Shown here in pieces: positions 1 to 17,447 of a stretch of 64,000 nucleotides of DNA. Numbering within the stretch: position 1 is the first letter of the stretch; the number at the start of each line of letters is the position of its first letter. The stretch is from Doris montereyensis (taxonomy: Eukaryota > Mollusca > Gastropoda > Nudibranchia > Dorididae): assembly GCA_037039925.1 (NCBI GenBank), contig JAXRKP010000801.1, positions 75,001 through 139,000 of the forward strand. Reading direction: 5' to 3'. The position numbers and the translations under genes were made by a program. The notes beneath the pieces were generated by a model that made no database searches, was not told the DNA's origin, and was given only the letters and a program-made list of their open reading frames with translations.

Positions 1-3000
1 CAGGGCTGCAAACACTGAGCTATGCTTTCTGGAGAAAAAACCCTGGAAATATATGTTAAGATCATGTGTGTAAAATGAGTTTTTCTATTAGTTCAAGGCC
101 CCCAACATTTATGAAGACACAAAAGAACCATGACATTGATAATTTCAAGGACAAATCTCATATCCCATATAATGTGGATTATGCGTTTAGACTGTTTCAT
201 CAACAAATATACAATTTCGTAACCACGCTTGAATAAAAAATGAAAACATTGAAATTTCAACAGGTGCATATTATATGTTATTGTTATTGTAGTTGTTTAT
301 TTCATTTTAAAAACATGAATGACACACAACAGGCAATAGGGAACTTCATTACAATTATTACAAAGGAATTAGTTTGAAATGGTGATAATCAAAATTTGAC
401 TAGTGGATTATTATCTGTGAAATAACACATTGATCTGTTTCCTCCTTTCATTAAAAGTTTACAGAAATTTAAAAAAAGCTATTATCTCCTCTCTCGTACA
501 TGCTTTCTCTTCTCCCTTTATTTCAAAGTGTATTTTCCCTACAGGAAAGACTTGACATGAAGACATTTAATATATCAATAACAAACTCTTTTGATTTGAT
601 TTACACATTTTTTCCTCGTTTCATTGAAATCTATCCCTGTCCACCATATGTGGTGATCTCAGGATGTTTTAAGAGGAAACAGCAAGATGAAAGGGTAAAA
701 CTTGTAGAGAAAGAGAGAAAGGACAGGAGTGGGACCTACAAGTGTCACCAAACATTTCTTTTACAACAAACAAACACAAACAAAAGAGACAAAGATAATG
801 AGGGGAGATAAGAATTTTTGTTTGTTTCATTGAAATTTACCCTGTCCGCCATTGCAGTGATCTCAGGTTGAATTAAGAGGAAACAGCAAGATGAAAGATA
901 AGTCAATGAAGGAAAGGAAAGAAAGAGCAGCAGCGTCCACCCGCCCGCCTGTGGGAAGATGAGGAAATAACGAGTGATCAAATTTACATTTCATAATATG
1001 GGGATAAGGAAAATTTCTTCTACCCATCAAAAACAAGAAAATGATAACACAAAAACAATAATTTGTAAGATAGCGGGTTAGAGGTGATTGTATTTACAAT
1101 GTTCAAGCAAAATCAAAAAGCAATACACTTTATGACATATAAATGTAAGTTAAGACTTTAATAAAAATAGCTCTTGCTTTAAAATGAGGTTAAACATAAT
1201 ACGATACATTTGTTGAAAAAGTGAAATAAACAATTTGGGACAATGATTATGATATAAATAATTCCAGTAGGTGATAAACAAGACTAAGAAAGCAATCCAA
1301 ATGAAGAGATTCCCTTGAAATTCGATTGTTATTGAGTATAAAATACGAGAAAAAAAAAGAATAGAAAATGGAAGGATGAAAGTTTTTGGGAATGATATAC
1401 ACATTCAAATGCAAAGGATTTTAATTAAAATAGCTTTTAATACAGTGTCCTTTTGAAAATGGCATTTTTTTAAAAGTGTGTGTCTTTGAAAAGGTATGTG
1501 TTTGAGAGGGTATATTTGAAATTGCGTGACAATTTAGACACAATTCATCGACCTTTAGGAATGACACAGTGTAACATGGGAGACTTTAATGATAAGAAAA
1601 ATATGTAGTAGTTTTACATCCCCTGCCACTGGATTCACTAGATGATAAGAGGAAGAAAGCCTGCCTCACTAGCCAGTCATGCAGCTTTGACCTTCTTAAC
1701 CCAAATCGCACAAACTTCAGCCCGCTCCCCAATTTTTCTCCGGTTAGGTTATCTCATTCGCAGATCTGTATTTTATCTGTGTAGTGTTGTTCATTTTTTT
1801 CAAAAAGCTGTATTCCCAGTTAAGTATCTTAAGTAAATAATCCTTTACACTCTTATTCTCACAATAAAAAAACATTTTAAACATTCACTCCATTTGTTTG
1901 AAACCGAGTTTAAACTACAGTTTGGGGATGTTCACAACTCATAGATTGTGCTTTATTCTTATCTTTATGAATGTCCAAACTGCCCTCTGGGCATAAACAG
2001 ATAACTGTCCTCATGAAGGGGAGGGGTGTGGTGGGGGGAGAGAGTGTATATCCAAATCTCCCTTGGGGTACAATAAACTGAAGTCTTCAAGACAAAAACT
2101 TTTTTATTATGAGTGAGAGAGAGAGGATGAAGCTCTTTCAATCAGCCATTCTGCTGGTGGGCAAATGGATGAAAAGAGTGAGAAAATAATGCTTCAAACT
2201 ATTTGGGAAGATCAGAAAATTATGGTAAAACAATGATGAAGAAAATACAGTCTCTTGAAAAAAAACCCAAAAAGCAAGACTGTTGAAAAAGATGAGTGTC
2301 TTTATGACCCTCCTCATTTCATTTGACCTTTGCCAATCATTGTGACTATAATGTGTTCCAAAGTATGTGTGACGGGCTAGCAAGGCAGGCTCTCTCTCAT
2401 CTTACCACCATTCCGTTCCCAAATGGCAGTCGACAAAATCAGTAACAAGCATCACCTTACAAGGTAGCCTCGCTTATTTCTTCAATATAATTAATAATTA
2501 ATGTAACAAATGGAATCTGGAAACATGGCATTGTATAATGAGAAGCACTATTGACAGAGACACTCTTTGTACAATATGGTGCTTCCTTTTCTTGAAATAT
2601 TTGATACAGCTATCCAAACATTCATAGTCAGCATAGTATATCGTCTTAAAATGCTGCAAATTATTTCTTTTTGATTCCCGCTTTATTTGCCATTGTCCAC
2701 AGTAGCGCTCCCTCAGCCTTGCATTCTTACAATCTGATTTGTGGCTACTCTGTCGATGTATGCCGTACGGCCTTAAAACGAGGGCCCCAATGCACTATTG
2801 GCATAGAACGCGCGGCCCGTGCAACCCATTTGTTGTTTCGTTGATATCTTAGAATTGCTATACTTTTGAATAAAAAGAGTTATGTCCCCTGAACGAAAGC
2901 TTGTTGGCTGTAGTTGCTATTTATAGGATTAATGAAGAATGCAAGGCAACCCTTCAAGGCACTTTATGACGGAGCAATACCCTGCATATAGTTATCATCA

Positions 3001-3459
3001 AAATCTTCATTACCACAAGTTTTTAAATGGTGTAAAAATCTATATCAAATATATATTTTAAAATGTGGAAGACGAGAGATTCTAGTATCAAAAATATGTT
3101 TTACGTGGCAGTACTTGCAAGCGTTTGCACATACACAATTTTTTATGGTTAAACAAGAGTTATGTATGTGAACATTGTGTTCATTTCAAATCTTAATATC
3201 TTTGCGTTATCCACATGCTACAACCTAAAATGTATAAAAATGTATGCGGAATGCAGTTTTACAGTTACTTGTCATTTGCAACGACGACAACAACAACAAA
3301 CAAAAAAATCCTCTAAAATCTAGATAAAAATTACATTAAAACATTTTTTTATGGAATCATAGACATATTTTTGTTAAAACATCATGGATTATAAAATACA
3401 TCTCCTCAACCAAGCAAAAAATGATAACAAATGCCTTCGGGGTAAGAAAGTCCATCTCT
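1..3459. other. Intergenic, AT-rich; dispersed repeat copies near 0.6-0.95 kb
   Basis: No coding region could be supported. Two neighbouring copies of a dispersed repeat lie at about 612-748 and 816-958. The rest is unique-looking AT-rich sequence with short, unconvincing reading frames. Confidence 0.5.
612..958. repeat. Two copies of a dispersed ~140-bp repeat (core AAACAGCAAGATGAAA)
   Basis: Both copies run from a TTTCATTGAAAT box through a GTGATCTCAGG box and the core AAACAGCAAGATGAAA to a variable purine-rich end. Further copies are at about 17907-18060, 18326-18470, 20568-20715 and, truncated, 33945-34010. An inverted one is at about 60408-60505. Short length and dispersal suggest a SINE or a LINE fragment; no tRNA head was seen. 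Confidence 0.6.
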
Positions 3460-3463
3460 AAAT

Positions 3464-4909
3464 CACGGCTGTGCAGGCTAGTGCTGTGAGCGTTCCTTTA
3501 GTTCGCCGGCCGGCACCCAATAAATCACTTGTCAGTGACCACCCAGGGGAATTCCCCGGTGCACACCAGGTTTCCCCGTTATTGCGCTGACATCGGCATG
3601 ATATCACTTGTTTTGCCCTGCTATTCCACGGATGCCACTGAAGTGAACATCGTTTTCTCACTATCTCTGAATTGTTACGTTTCTGTGCTTTCAGACTCTG
3701 CTATTTCCATTGGAAGGGTATTCTTCCTTGTGTTACAGTGATTACTTTAAAATACGGTCTTTTTATCCACTAAGTGATTAACTATCATTAGCTAATATCT
3801 AAATATCTTCACTTGGTTAAGTCAAAATTAGTTGTCTTTGTTTCAATCAAGTATGCTTTTATTGTTGTTCAATCTGTGAAAATTGTGCACATAACCCACC
3901 CATATAACGTGAGTTGTGAATTTTTTTCTTATGTATAGCAGGGTGTCCTTATAATGGCTCATTCCATTGTTTCACATAACAGTCTTGTTAATGACATGTG
4001 CCGTGCCTGTGGTGAACGTGTTTTAAAACGTCAACAAAGACGACAGTATCGTTCTAAAATTTCATGCGTTTGTTTTAAAGACCGATCTTTTATTATATTT
4101 TGATATAAAAATTGACACTGACATTGAAGTTTGTCACTCTTCATTTATATGAAAAAGAGGACAAATAATAGCAGTGCTCTGACAACAGCCAGAAATTTAA
4201 CGCAAACGTCCAAACACATACAAAATGTTTGACAATAGTCATCTATATTGCATAGCAATATGTTGCATAACGTTATTGTTTTTCAAGGAAGCAGAAATAA
4301 CATTATATTTTCCAAGGAATGTTCATGTACTGGATGATACAGCTGTGCCTATAAATAAAGACAATTGAGTTAGTAAAATGCACACCAAGGCCAATGAAAA
4401 GCTGAGTGTTCTCAATCGACAGCGCTATGATGTGTGCATTAGAGGTAACCGTACGGAAATGCCAATTATGAGAAAATCAGACTTGGGCTGATTTACAGAA
4501 ATTACAGTTAAAACAGTAAATTCTTCTTCTTTCTTATTGTATACTTAAAAACAAAGAAAAATTTGGCAAAATGTGCAAAAATCGACATAAAAGAAGTAAG
4601 ATGATGTCATTAAATATGTCAAACTTTGTCTGGTTTGTACCTATTAGTATAGTTATCATGTAAGAAAATGTCTGATTAATAGTGTATCAGGACAACAAAT
4701 AAACTTTGATCTTTATGTTTTTAGTCAAACGACTATTCTTCCGTCTTGTGGTGTTTGTAGTTGTTTTCAATAGGCCATGTTACACAACCTATGCCGAGAG
4801 TAACGCACGCTTTAAGCGTGCGCCCGCTGTGAACTCTCGCTGACCTCTCACCGAGGTCAACCTCGACGGTCGGCGTGAAAAATTAAACGAACGTTCCTGC
4901 ACAGCCGTG
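3464..4909. mobile_element. Candidate DNA transposon with 14-bp perfect TIRs
   Basis: The left end CACGGCTGTGCAGG is repeated inverted at the right end, and similarity continues more weakly inwards (GCGTTCCTTTA against ACGTTCGTTTA). Both ends are flanked by AAAT (3460-3463 and 4910-4913), a perfect 4-bp target-site duplication. About 1.45 kb. No transposase could be read inside, so it looks non-autonomous; superfamily unknown. Confidence 0.5.
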
Positions 4910-4989
4910 AAATACAGGTATTACATCTCAGCCATGGAATTTGAGACAGCCTTCATTATTAAATTCAACGTTCCAAGATTGAATCTCAG

Positions 4990-5163
4990 TGATAAAATCA
5001 CGCACTCTCAAAACCAATCTCAATTTCCCGGCACCAAAAAATGAAGAGATTTCTCTAAGCGAGTCAGACATAAGAACCCTCCAACAAGATTGGATCAGAC
5101 TCAGAACGGGACATGCTGTTTTCTTGCTCTCTGCCTTTATGTCTGGAGACAAAACGGAAAATC
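4990..5163 (+). other. Weak candidate exon with globin-like A-helix pattern
   Basis: One frame reads NFPAPKNEEISLSESDIR followed by TLQQDWIRLRTGHAVFLLS. The L-S-E-x-D-I plus Q-x-x-W pattern recalls the first helix of neuroglobin-like globins. The spacing after Trp is about five residues shorter than in known globins, splice sites are weak and no further globin exon was found. It may be chance or a decayed fragment. Confidence 0.15.
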
Positions 5164-5199
5164 CAAAAAAAGAAAGAAAAAAGTTAGGTTGCTTCAAAT

Positions 5200-6200
5200 T
5201 TGATTTTCTGGCAGAAACTAATACACTCTTGGTGCGTATGATAATACATTTATCACTTCATAAACTAAAATCTTTTACATGCGTAATACACATGCAGAGA
5301 GAGAGATAGGCAAATTCCTATGCATACACAACCAATTTTAAGACATATTGAAACGTCTTTTTTTTCCAGGTTTGTAACAAAATGTATGAAACTACACAGA
5401 TTTGAATATATAAGCGTTATAAATAAAAGCAAAAAAATTAATAAAAATGATGAACGCTGTTTCTTACTCCGACCGTGGAGAATTGATGTTCTCACGACTA
5501 GAAGACTTTGATCGATCTGAGTAGCGAAATCGCCTTGCTCTCATAGAGCTTGATGGAGGCGGCATCATTTCAGTTTCACGAGATGGATTCTGTAATTCAA
5601 AGCCATGACATTATAGAGAATAATGCTTTCTGTAACAGTACTTCATATACCATGTTACTAAAAAGCAACCGTTATGATGCAGCAAGTATGTCCTGTGAAC
5701 CAAATGTTACAGGAGGTTTAAACAAAGTGATTTTCTGAAAGGCATAGATAGACATTAATAGACTTTTAAAAGTTGTTATTAGAAGAAAAGAACAACAATA
5801 CATATTGTTTGTCACGCCTCATATTTTGATCACATTCATGTACCGATGTAGAGTGGTGTATCGTCAGTATGGCTACCTAAGGACCAAAAGTAGAGGGCGT
5901 GTAAATAAAGGAACCTATTTGTGTCAACAAATCACCCTATGTAATAAATGTGACCCATTTGTATAAACTGTGCATTTTGATAAGTTGACGTCAAGGAGTG
6001 TCCCAAATTTCTTGAATAACATCAACACGGCCACTGTAACATCAGCAAAACAACCAACCGCGGTAAGGCAAAATGCGATCACAACAGATTCTTGTTAGTT
6101 ATTGTATGGAACAAACAACATTTAGTCTTATTGAAATGAGAGTTTTTATTGAAATAAAGAGAATATTTATTGAAACATAGAGTACTTTTAACAGACACAT
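5200..6200. other. Intergenic, nothing recognised
   Basis: AT-rich sequence with short open frames that lack family motifs or splice context. Confidence 0.5.
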
Positions 6201-6229
6201 CAAACAAAATTGACCAACTCTACTGATGT

Positions 6230-7650
6230 TATAGCCGTGTTGACGCTACACCCCGTATTGACGCCTACTCCCCATGTTAACGCCCCATGAATTGACGCTA
6301 CACCCCGTATTGACGCTACTCCCCATGTTAACGCTACACCCCGTGTTGACGCTACTCCCCATGTTAACGCTACACCCCGTGTTGATGCCACACCCTGTGT
6401 TGACGTGTTAACGCTACACCCCGTGTTGACTCTACACCCCTGCTGACTGTACACCCCGTGCTGACTCTACACCCCGTGGTGACTCTACACCCCGTGTTGA
6501 CTCTACACCCTGTGTTGACTCTACACCCCGTGTTGACTCTACCCTCGTGTTGACTCTACACCCCATGTTGACTCTACACCCCGTGTTGACTCTACACCCC
6601 ATGTTGACTCTACACCCCGTGCTGACTCTACACCCCGTGGTGACTCTACACCCCGTGTTGACTCTACACCCCATGTTGACTCTACACCCTGTGTTGACTC
6701 TACACCCTGTGTTGACTCTACACCCCATGTTGACTCTACACCCCGTGTTGACTCTACACCCTGTATTGACTCTACACCCCATGTTGACTCTACACCCCAT
6801 GTTGACTCTACACCCCGTGTTGACTCTACAACCCCGTGTTGACTCTACACCCCATGTTGACTCTACACCCTGTGTTGACTTTACACCCTGTGTTGACTCT
6901 ACACCCCGTGTTGACTCTACACTCCGTGTTGACTCTACACTCCGTGTTGACTCTACACCCCATGTTGACTCTACACTCCGTGTTGACTCTACACACTCTA
7001 CCGTGTTGACTCTACACCCTGTGTTGACTCTACACCCTGTTGTTGACTCTACACCCCGTGCTGACTCTACACCCCATGTTGACTCTACACCCCGTGTTGA
7101 CTCTACACCCCATGTTGACTCTACACTCCGTGTTGACTCTACACCCTGTGTTGACTCTACACTCCGTGTTGACTCTACACCCCATGTTGACTCTACACCC
7201 CGTGTTGACTCTACACCCTGTGTTGACTCTGTGTTGACTCTACACCCCATGTTGACTCTACACCCCATGTTGACTCTACACCCACCCCACTCTACACCCT
7301 GTGTTGACTCTACACCACCGTGTTGACTCTACACCCGTGTTGACTCTACACCCCATGTTGACTCTACACCCCATGTTGACTCTACACCCCGTGTTGACTC
7401 CGTGTTGACTCACCCTGTGTTGACTCTACACCCCATGTTGACTCTACACACCCCATGTTGACTCTACACCCTGTGTTGACTCTACACCCCATGTTGACTC
7501 TACACCCCATGTTGACTCTACAACCCATGTTGACTCTACACCCCGTGTTGACTCTACACCCCATGTTGACTCTACACCCCCCATGTTGACTCTACGCCCC
7601 ATGTTGACTCTACACCCCGTGTTGACTCTACACCCCATGTTGATGCTATA
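6230..7650. repeat. 18-bp minisatellite, about 75-80 copies
   Basis: The unit is GTGTTGACTCTACACCCC, with the main variation at the GTG/ATG and CCCC/CCCT positions. The first 200 bases carry a diverged form (TTGACGCTACACCCCGTA). Because 18 is a multiple of three and most units lack stops, long six-residue-periodic open frames run on both strands; these are by-products of the repeat, not genes. Confidence 0.95.
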
Positions 7651-7870
7651 CCACTTTATAATGTTTGAGTAGAAAAATGGTATTTAAAAAAGAAAAAGAA
7701 AAAAGTGTATACTTTGATCAGAATGGTAGTTTATTAATGGAAGATACCGTTTAAGTGATACAAATAGACACCATTCTCATTCATGTCATTGTCACACTTA
7801 TTAAATAATTTTCTTTTAGAAAATTTAAGCAGTTGTTATTTTTTCAAAGTTTGAGGTTACAGGCTTTAAG

Positions 7871-8080
7871 ATGATATCCGCAGGGATAGAAGAAATGGGG
7901 CCATTCAAAAATAGCTGGCGCAGAGATGTGGACACAGATGCAAGAAAAAAAGATGTGGGGCTAGTACAAATGTATAGGATCTGGACAGAGAAAGCTAGAG
8001 GAGGTATTTGTCACTGGGCCATTCATACTTCAGGAGGTATGAGAGGCCAAGAAACGTCCACCCATAATGTTAGGGATTAG
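7871..8080 (+). pseudogene. Degenerate non-LTR retrotransposon C-terminal fragment
   Basis: The frame contains NSWRRDVDTDARKKDVGL and then HTSGGMRG. This resembles the W-R-R-D-(V/L) ... G-L-C-x-S end found after the reverse transcriptase in many animal LINEs. No reverse-transcriptase core is nearby. It lies between two satellite arrays. Confidence 0.35.
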
Positions 8081-8104
8081 GAAACACACACGGCAACAAA
8101 CAGA

Positions 8105-9513
8105 TTAAGAGATTCCCACCAAGTGAACACTACAGGTTAAGAGATTCCCACCAAGTGAACACTACAGGTTAAGAGATTCCCACCAAGTGAAACCTATAGA
8201 TTAAGAGATTCCCACCAAGTGAACACTACAGATTAAGAGATTCCCACCAAGTGAAACCTATAGATTAAGAGATTCCCACCAAGTGAACACTACAGATTAA
8301 GAGATTCCCACCAAGTGAACACTACAGATTAAGAGATTCCCACCAAGTGAAACCTATAGATTAAGAGATTCCCACCAAGTGAACACTACAGATTAAGAGA
8401 TTCCCACCAAGTGAACACTACAGATTAAGAGATTCCCACCAAGTGAACACTACAGGTTAAGAGATTCCCACCAAGTGAAACCTACAGATTAAGAGATTCC
8501 CATCAAGTGAAACCTACAGATTAAGAGATTCCCACCAAGTGAAACCTATAGATTAAGAGATTCCCATCAAGTGAAACCTACAGATTAAGAGATTCCCACC
8601 AAGTGAAATCTACAGATTAAGAGATTCCCACCAAGTGAAATCTACAGATTAAGATATTCCCACCAAGTGAAACCTACAGATTAAGAGATTCCCATCAAGT
8701 GAAATCTACAGATTAAGAGATTCCCACCCAGTGAAACCTACAGATTAAGAGATTCCATCAAGTGAAACCTACAGATTAAGAGATTCCCATCAAGTGAAAT
8801 CTACACATTAAGAGATTCCCATCAAGTGAAACCTACAGATAAAGAAATTCCCATCAAGTGAAATCTACAGATTAAGAGATTCCCACCAAGTGAAACCTAC
8901 AGATTAAGAGATTTCCACCAAGTGAACATTACAGATTAAGAAATTCCCACCAAGTGAACACTACAGATTAAGAAATTCCCACCAAGTGAAGTCTACAGAT
9001 TAAGAAATTCCCACCAAGTGAACACTACAGATTAAGAAATTCCCACCAAGTGAAGTCTACAGATTAAGAAATTCCCACCAAGTGAACACTACAGATTAAG
9101 AAATTCCACCAAGTGAAGTCTACAGATTAAGAGATTCTCACCAAGTGAACACTACAGATTAAGAAATTCCCACCAAGTGAAGTCTACAAATTAAGAATTT
9201 CCCACCAAGTGAACACTACAGATTAAGAAATTCCACTAAGTGAAACCTACAGATTAAGAAATTCCCACCAAGTGAACACTACAAATTAAGAAATTCCCAC
9301 CAAGTGAACACTACAGATTAAGAAATTCCCACCAAGTGAAGTCTACAGATTAAGAAATTCCCACCAAGTGAACACTACAGATTAAGAAATTCCCACCAAA
9401 AGAAACCTACAGATTAAGAAATTCCCACCAGGTGAACATTACAGATTAAGAGATTATCACCAAGTGAAGTCTACAGATTCAGAAATTCCCACCAAGTGGA
9501 CACTACAGATTAA
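8105..9513. repeat. 32-bp satellite, about 44 copies
   Basis: The unit is ACAGATTAAGAGATTCCCAC plus CAAGTGAACACT. Two regional variants are clear: GAGATT units dominate up to about 8930, and GAAATT units after that. AACACT and AAACCT/AAGTCT endings alternate, hinting at a two-unit higher-order repeat in parts. The last unit is cut by the MITE at 9514-9730, and a short array remnant follows it. Confidence 0.95.
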
Positions 9514-9730
9514 CCCCTTTGCTGCCATGTGCCCATAAATTCTACCTGCCAGTCTGACCATGCTACACCCCATGTGCCTGTAGAATATACAGGCTTATAA
9601 CACGTTTCAACACGTTTTCTGACTGGCCTAAGGGACATAACTGCATTAAAACATTTGCATATTGTTTAAATTTCCTCCTTCATGAAGTTAACTAACAATT
9701 TCTATGTTATGTCCATTGGCAGCAAAGGGG
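9514..9730. mobile_element. piggyBac-type MITE (217 bp) in the 32-bp satellite
   Basis: The ends CCCCTTTGCTGCCA and TGGCAGCAAAGGGG are inverted repeats and are flanked on both sides by TTAA (9510-9513 and 9731-9734), the target site of piggyBac elements. The satellite unit reads CAGATTAAGAAATT across the insertion point, so the element entered the TTAA of a satellite monomer. There is no coding capacity. Confidence 0.85.
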
Positions 9731-9734
9731 TTAA

Positions 9735-10340
9735 GAAATTTACATGAAGTGAACCCTTGAAATTGAAACGGAAACAATCAGGCTTACCACATGCCTCAGC
9801 TGATAATAAGCAATCATTTCCTCATGTTTTGGAGAGAGTTTTTCTAGTATCAATCTATACAGTCCACAAAAAGAAATGCATATCATGTCTCAAAAACTAA
9901 AAGTACAAGGACAAATATCACGGAAATGAAATCTTTACACCATGATTTATTGACTGCTACAGAATTAGAGTAGAAATCTGTATGAAAGAACTCACTCACA
10001 ACAACAAAACAAAACACTCTTATGAAATATTAAGCGATCAATCGTAGAAAGGATTTTAAGTCACATAGAAATAATATGTGTTTCTATTATAATATTATAG
10101 TTGAAAAGTAGACAAAAAGTTGGGACTCAAGTCGTATGGGTTCTATCCTAAGTTTAGCTAGGCCTGACATCGTGTCCTTTGTAAAGAAACTTGATATGTT
10201 TCAAGGATCACATTGTCAAAACTAGCGTTGTCAGAAAGGGAACCCAGGAGCTTAGTCCGGCAGTCTATTACTCTTACATCCATTATTTCCACCATAAGAT
10301 GTGATTTTAGGGATTTTAATAGGACTATTGGTCTTCACCC
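9735..10340. other. Intergenic, nothing recognised
   Basis: AT-rich; no coding region or repeat identified. Confidence 0.5.
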
Positions 10341-10354
10341 TTTAAGCAGTCAAT

Positions 10355-10440
10355 AGGGGGACTCAGTAGTCCAGAGGTAAAGTGTCGGCCTCCAACCCAA
10401 AGGTCGTGGCTTCAAGCCCTGCCGACAATTTTCTATTTTT
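10355..10440 (+). mobile_element. tRNA-derived SINE head (family with TAGTCCAGAGG A box)
   Basis: GGACTCAGTAGTCCAGAGGT followed by TGTCGGCCTC and GGCTTCAAGCC gives an RNA polymerase III A-box and B-box arrangement. The same head starts the fuller copy at 58815-59130. Only the 5' part is present. Confidence 0.65.
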
Positions 10441-10464
10441 TAAATAGTAAAAATCTTCCGGAAA

Positions 10465-10930
10465 AGCAGGTCATCCGATGCCTTCAGCGCATCTATTTTC
10501 ATGAGAAAGTAACATTGAAATGATAACATGACATGTGTACTACTGTGTATAGGCATGCAAACACTTTTAAGAATTGAAGGGGTCATTTCAATAGTGTGCC
10601 TAAGTCACAATTATATCATTTAGAGAAAAATGCCAAACACCATGGACTTCGGCACTGTTGGCTTTGGGAATCCCAAGTTTCCAAGGCTGTAAACATGATG
10701 TTTTTTCATCATGATTTCCATTTATTCCTAGGATTATCTTTCTGTCCTGTTTTTCACGAAAATAGACATAAGGCACACTATTGAACTGACCCCTTCAATT
10801 CGCTAATGACGTAAAAATACGAGCAAAAAAAAAAAAATGAAGCTAACACTATGACCATAACCAATAGAGGAACACTGCAGGTTTTTTGGGTGCTGGAATA
10901 AGATCAGAGCGTACATTACTAGCGATTCTA
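10465..10930. repeat. Duplicated segment, copy 1 (interrupted by a MITE)
   Basis: The stretch beginning TCATCCGATGCCTTCAGCGC is repeated at about 11754-11960, with matching GAAGCTAACACTATGACC and GTGCTGGAATAAGA segments. In this copy the two halves are separated by the MITE at 10576-10796. Confidence 0.75.
10576..10796. mobile_element. 221-bp MITE with AATT target-site duplication
   Basis: The ends GAAGGGGTCATTTCAATAG and CTATTGAACTGACCCCTTC form about 30-bp imperfect inverted repeats. AATT flanks both sides (10572-10575 and 10797-10800). The second copy of the duplication (near 11845) keeps a single AATT at this place, an empty-site equivalent that fixes the element's ends. Confidence 0.8.
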
Positions 10931-11284
10931 GTTGGATGATGAATAAGGCTCAAAACGTCCAGCTTCAAAGTCAATATTATCATGAGTAGGGTGCCACCGT
11001 TGAAACCAATAATAAATAACCAATGAAAAACTGTACCTTTTTCCTGCTTGTCCCGGAGACTGACCAGGGATGGTCAACGTGTTCCCATACTCGTGTTTCT
11101 CTTTGTCTTCGTTCAAGTCTTCTATGGATCCGGCCCAACTTGAACGAAGTAAAGGGACGACTGACGACTTAACCTGTGACAGACATCAAAGGTTGACAGT
11201 TTTGTCTTAGTGAATCGGACAGTTTAATTTTAGCGAATCAGATAAGTTTGTTTGAGTGAATTAATGTTTAATTTTAGAGAATGA

Positions 11285-11515
11285 AAAATTAACTCCACAT
11301 AGACATCAATTGAGCCTAATTTGTTTGGTGCTTAGATAGCTGTTCCCTATATAACCTCCACATCGACATCCATTGAGCCTAATTTGCTTCTTAGATAGCT
11401 GTTGCCTATATAACCTCCACATAGACATCCATTGAGCCTAATTTGCTTGGTTCTTAGATAGCTGTTCCCGATATAACCTCCAAATAGGCATTCATTGAGC
11501 ATAACATGCTTGATC
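11285..11515. repeat. ~58-bp tandem repeat, about 4 copies
   Basis: Units run CCTCCACATAGACATC-CATTGAGCCTAATTTG-TTAGATAGCTGTTCC-TATATAA with small indels between copies. Confidence 0.8.
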
Positions 11516-11753
11516 CATAGAGTGCTTTCCCCTCACGGTGAGGAGATTGTTGCTGATAAGAAAGTCACTACAGTGTAAGCTTATATCTGCTTGCCATGAT
11601 ATTTTTTCTCTTTATTTCTTTCTCACCTTCATCCTTATAAAAGCTCTTGGGCCAATAATCAATATCAAATCTTTATGTATTACACATTTACTGACCTGAA
11701 GTAAAGCCTTAGCCCTGTTGCTCATTCGCATTGAAGTCGACCTGATAAAGGAG

Positions 11754-11960
11754 TCATCCGATGCCTTCAGCGCATCTGTTTTCATGACAAGGTAACATTG
11801 AAATAATAACATTAGCACTAATGTGTATACACATGCAAAAAGTTTAAAGAATTTGTTAATGATGTAATATGGTATGTGCAAAAATGAAGCTAACCCTATG
11901 ACTGTAAAGAATAGACAGAGGAATGTTGGAGAATTTGGGTGCCAGAATAAGACTAGAACA
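11754..11960. repeat. Duplicated segment, copy 2 (empty site)
   Basis: Paralogous to 10465-10930 but without the MITE. See the entry at 10576. Confidence 0.75.
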
Positions 11961-12110
11961 CATTACTAGTCTACCAGGCAGGAGGCCTAAGTTCGATTCC
12001 CAGTTCCGGCACATTTTGTGGCCCTCCTGTCGACCCAGCAGCGAAATGGGTAGCATGTGAAGATGCAAGATTGATTTTGCTTATGCAGAAGTCTCACGTG
12101 AGAATTAAGA
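11940..12110 (+). mobile_element. tRNA-like SINE fragment
   Basis: AAGTTCGATTCCCAGTTCC matches a polymerase III B box and sits in a tRNA-like arm, followed by a non-tRNA body (GACCCAGCAGCGAAATGGG). It is not a functional tRNA: no full cloverleaf could be drawn. Confidence 0.45.
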
Positions 12111-12199
12111 GGAAGCAGAGAGACTGTCTATGCAGTATTCTCAGTGTGAATTAAGAGGGAGCAGAGAAGTGAAAAAGAATAGTATGAATTAAAGCTGGC

Positions 12200-12286
<87 letters not shown>
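12200..12286. repeat. (AT)n microsatellite
   Basis: About 43 uninterrupted AT dinucleotides. Confidence 0.98.
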
Positions 12287-17440
<5,154 letters not shown>

Positions 17441-17447
17441 ATATACA

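Noticed and set aside
6200..7640. Long open frames of repeated LTLHPV or VNTGCR type
   Set aside because: They are a translation of the 18-bp minisatellite in several frames and on both strands, with no start context, splice sites or homologue.
8105..9510. CRISPR-like array
   Set aside because: The 32-bp units are contiguous, with no unique spacers between them, and the DNA is eukaryotic.
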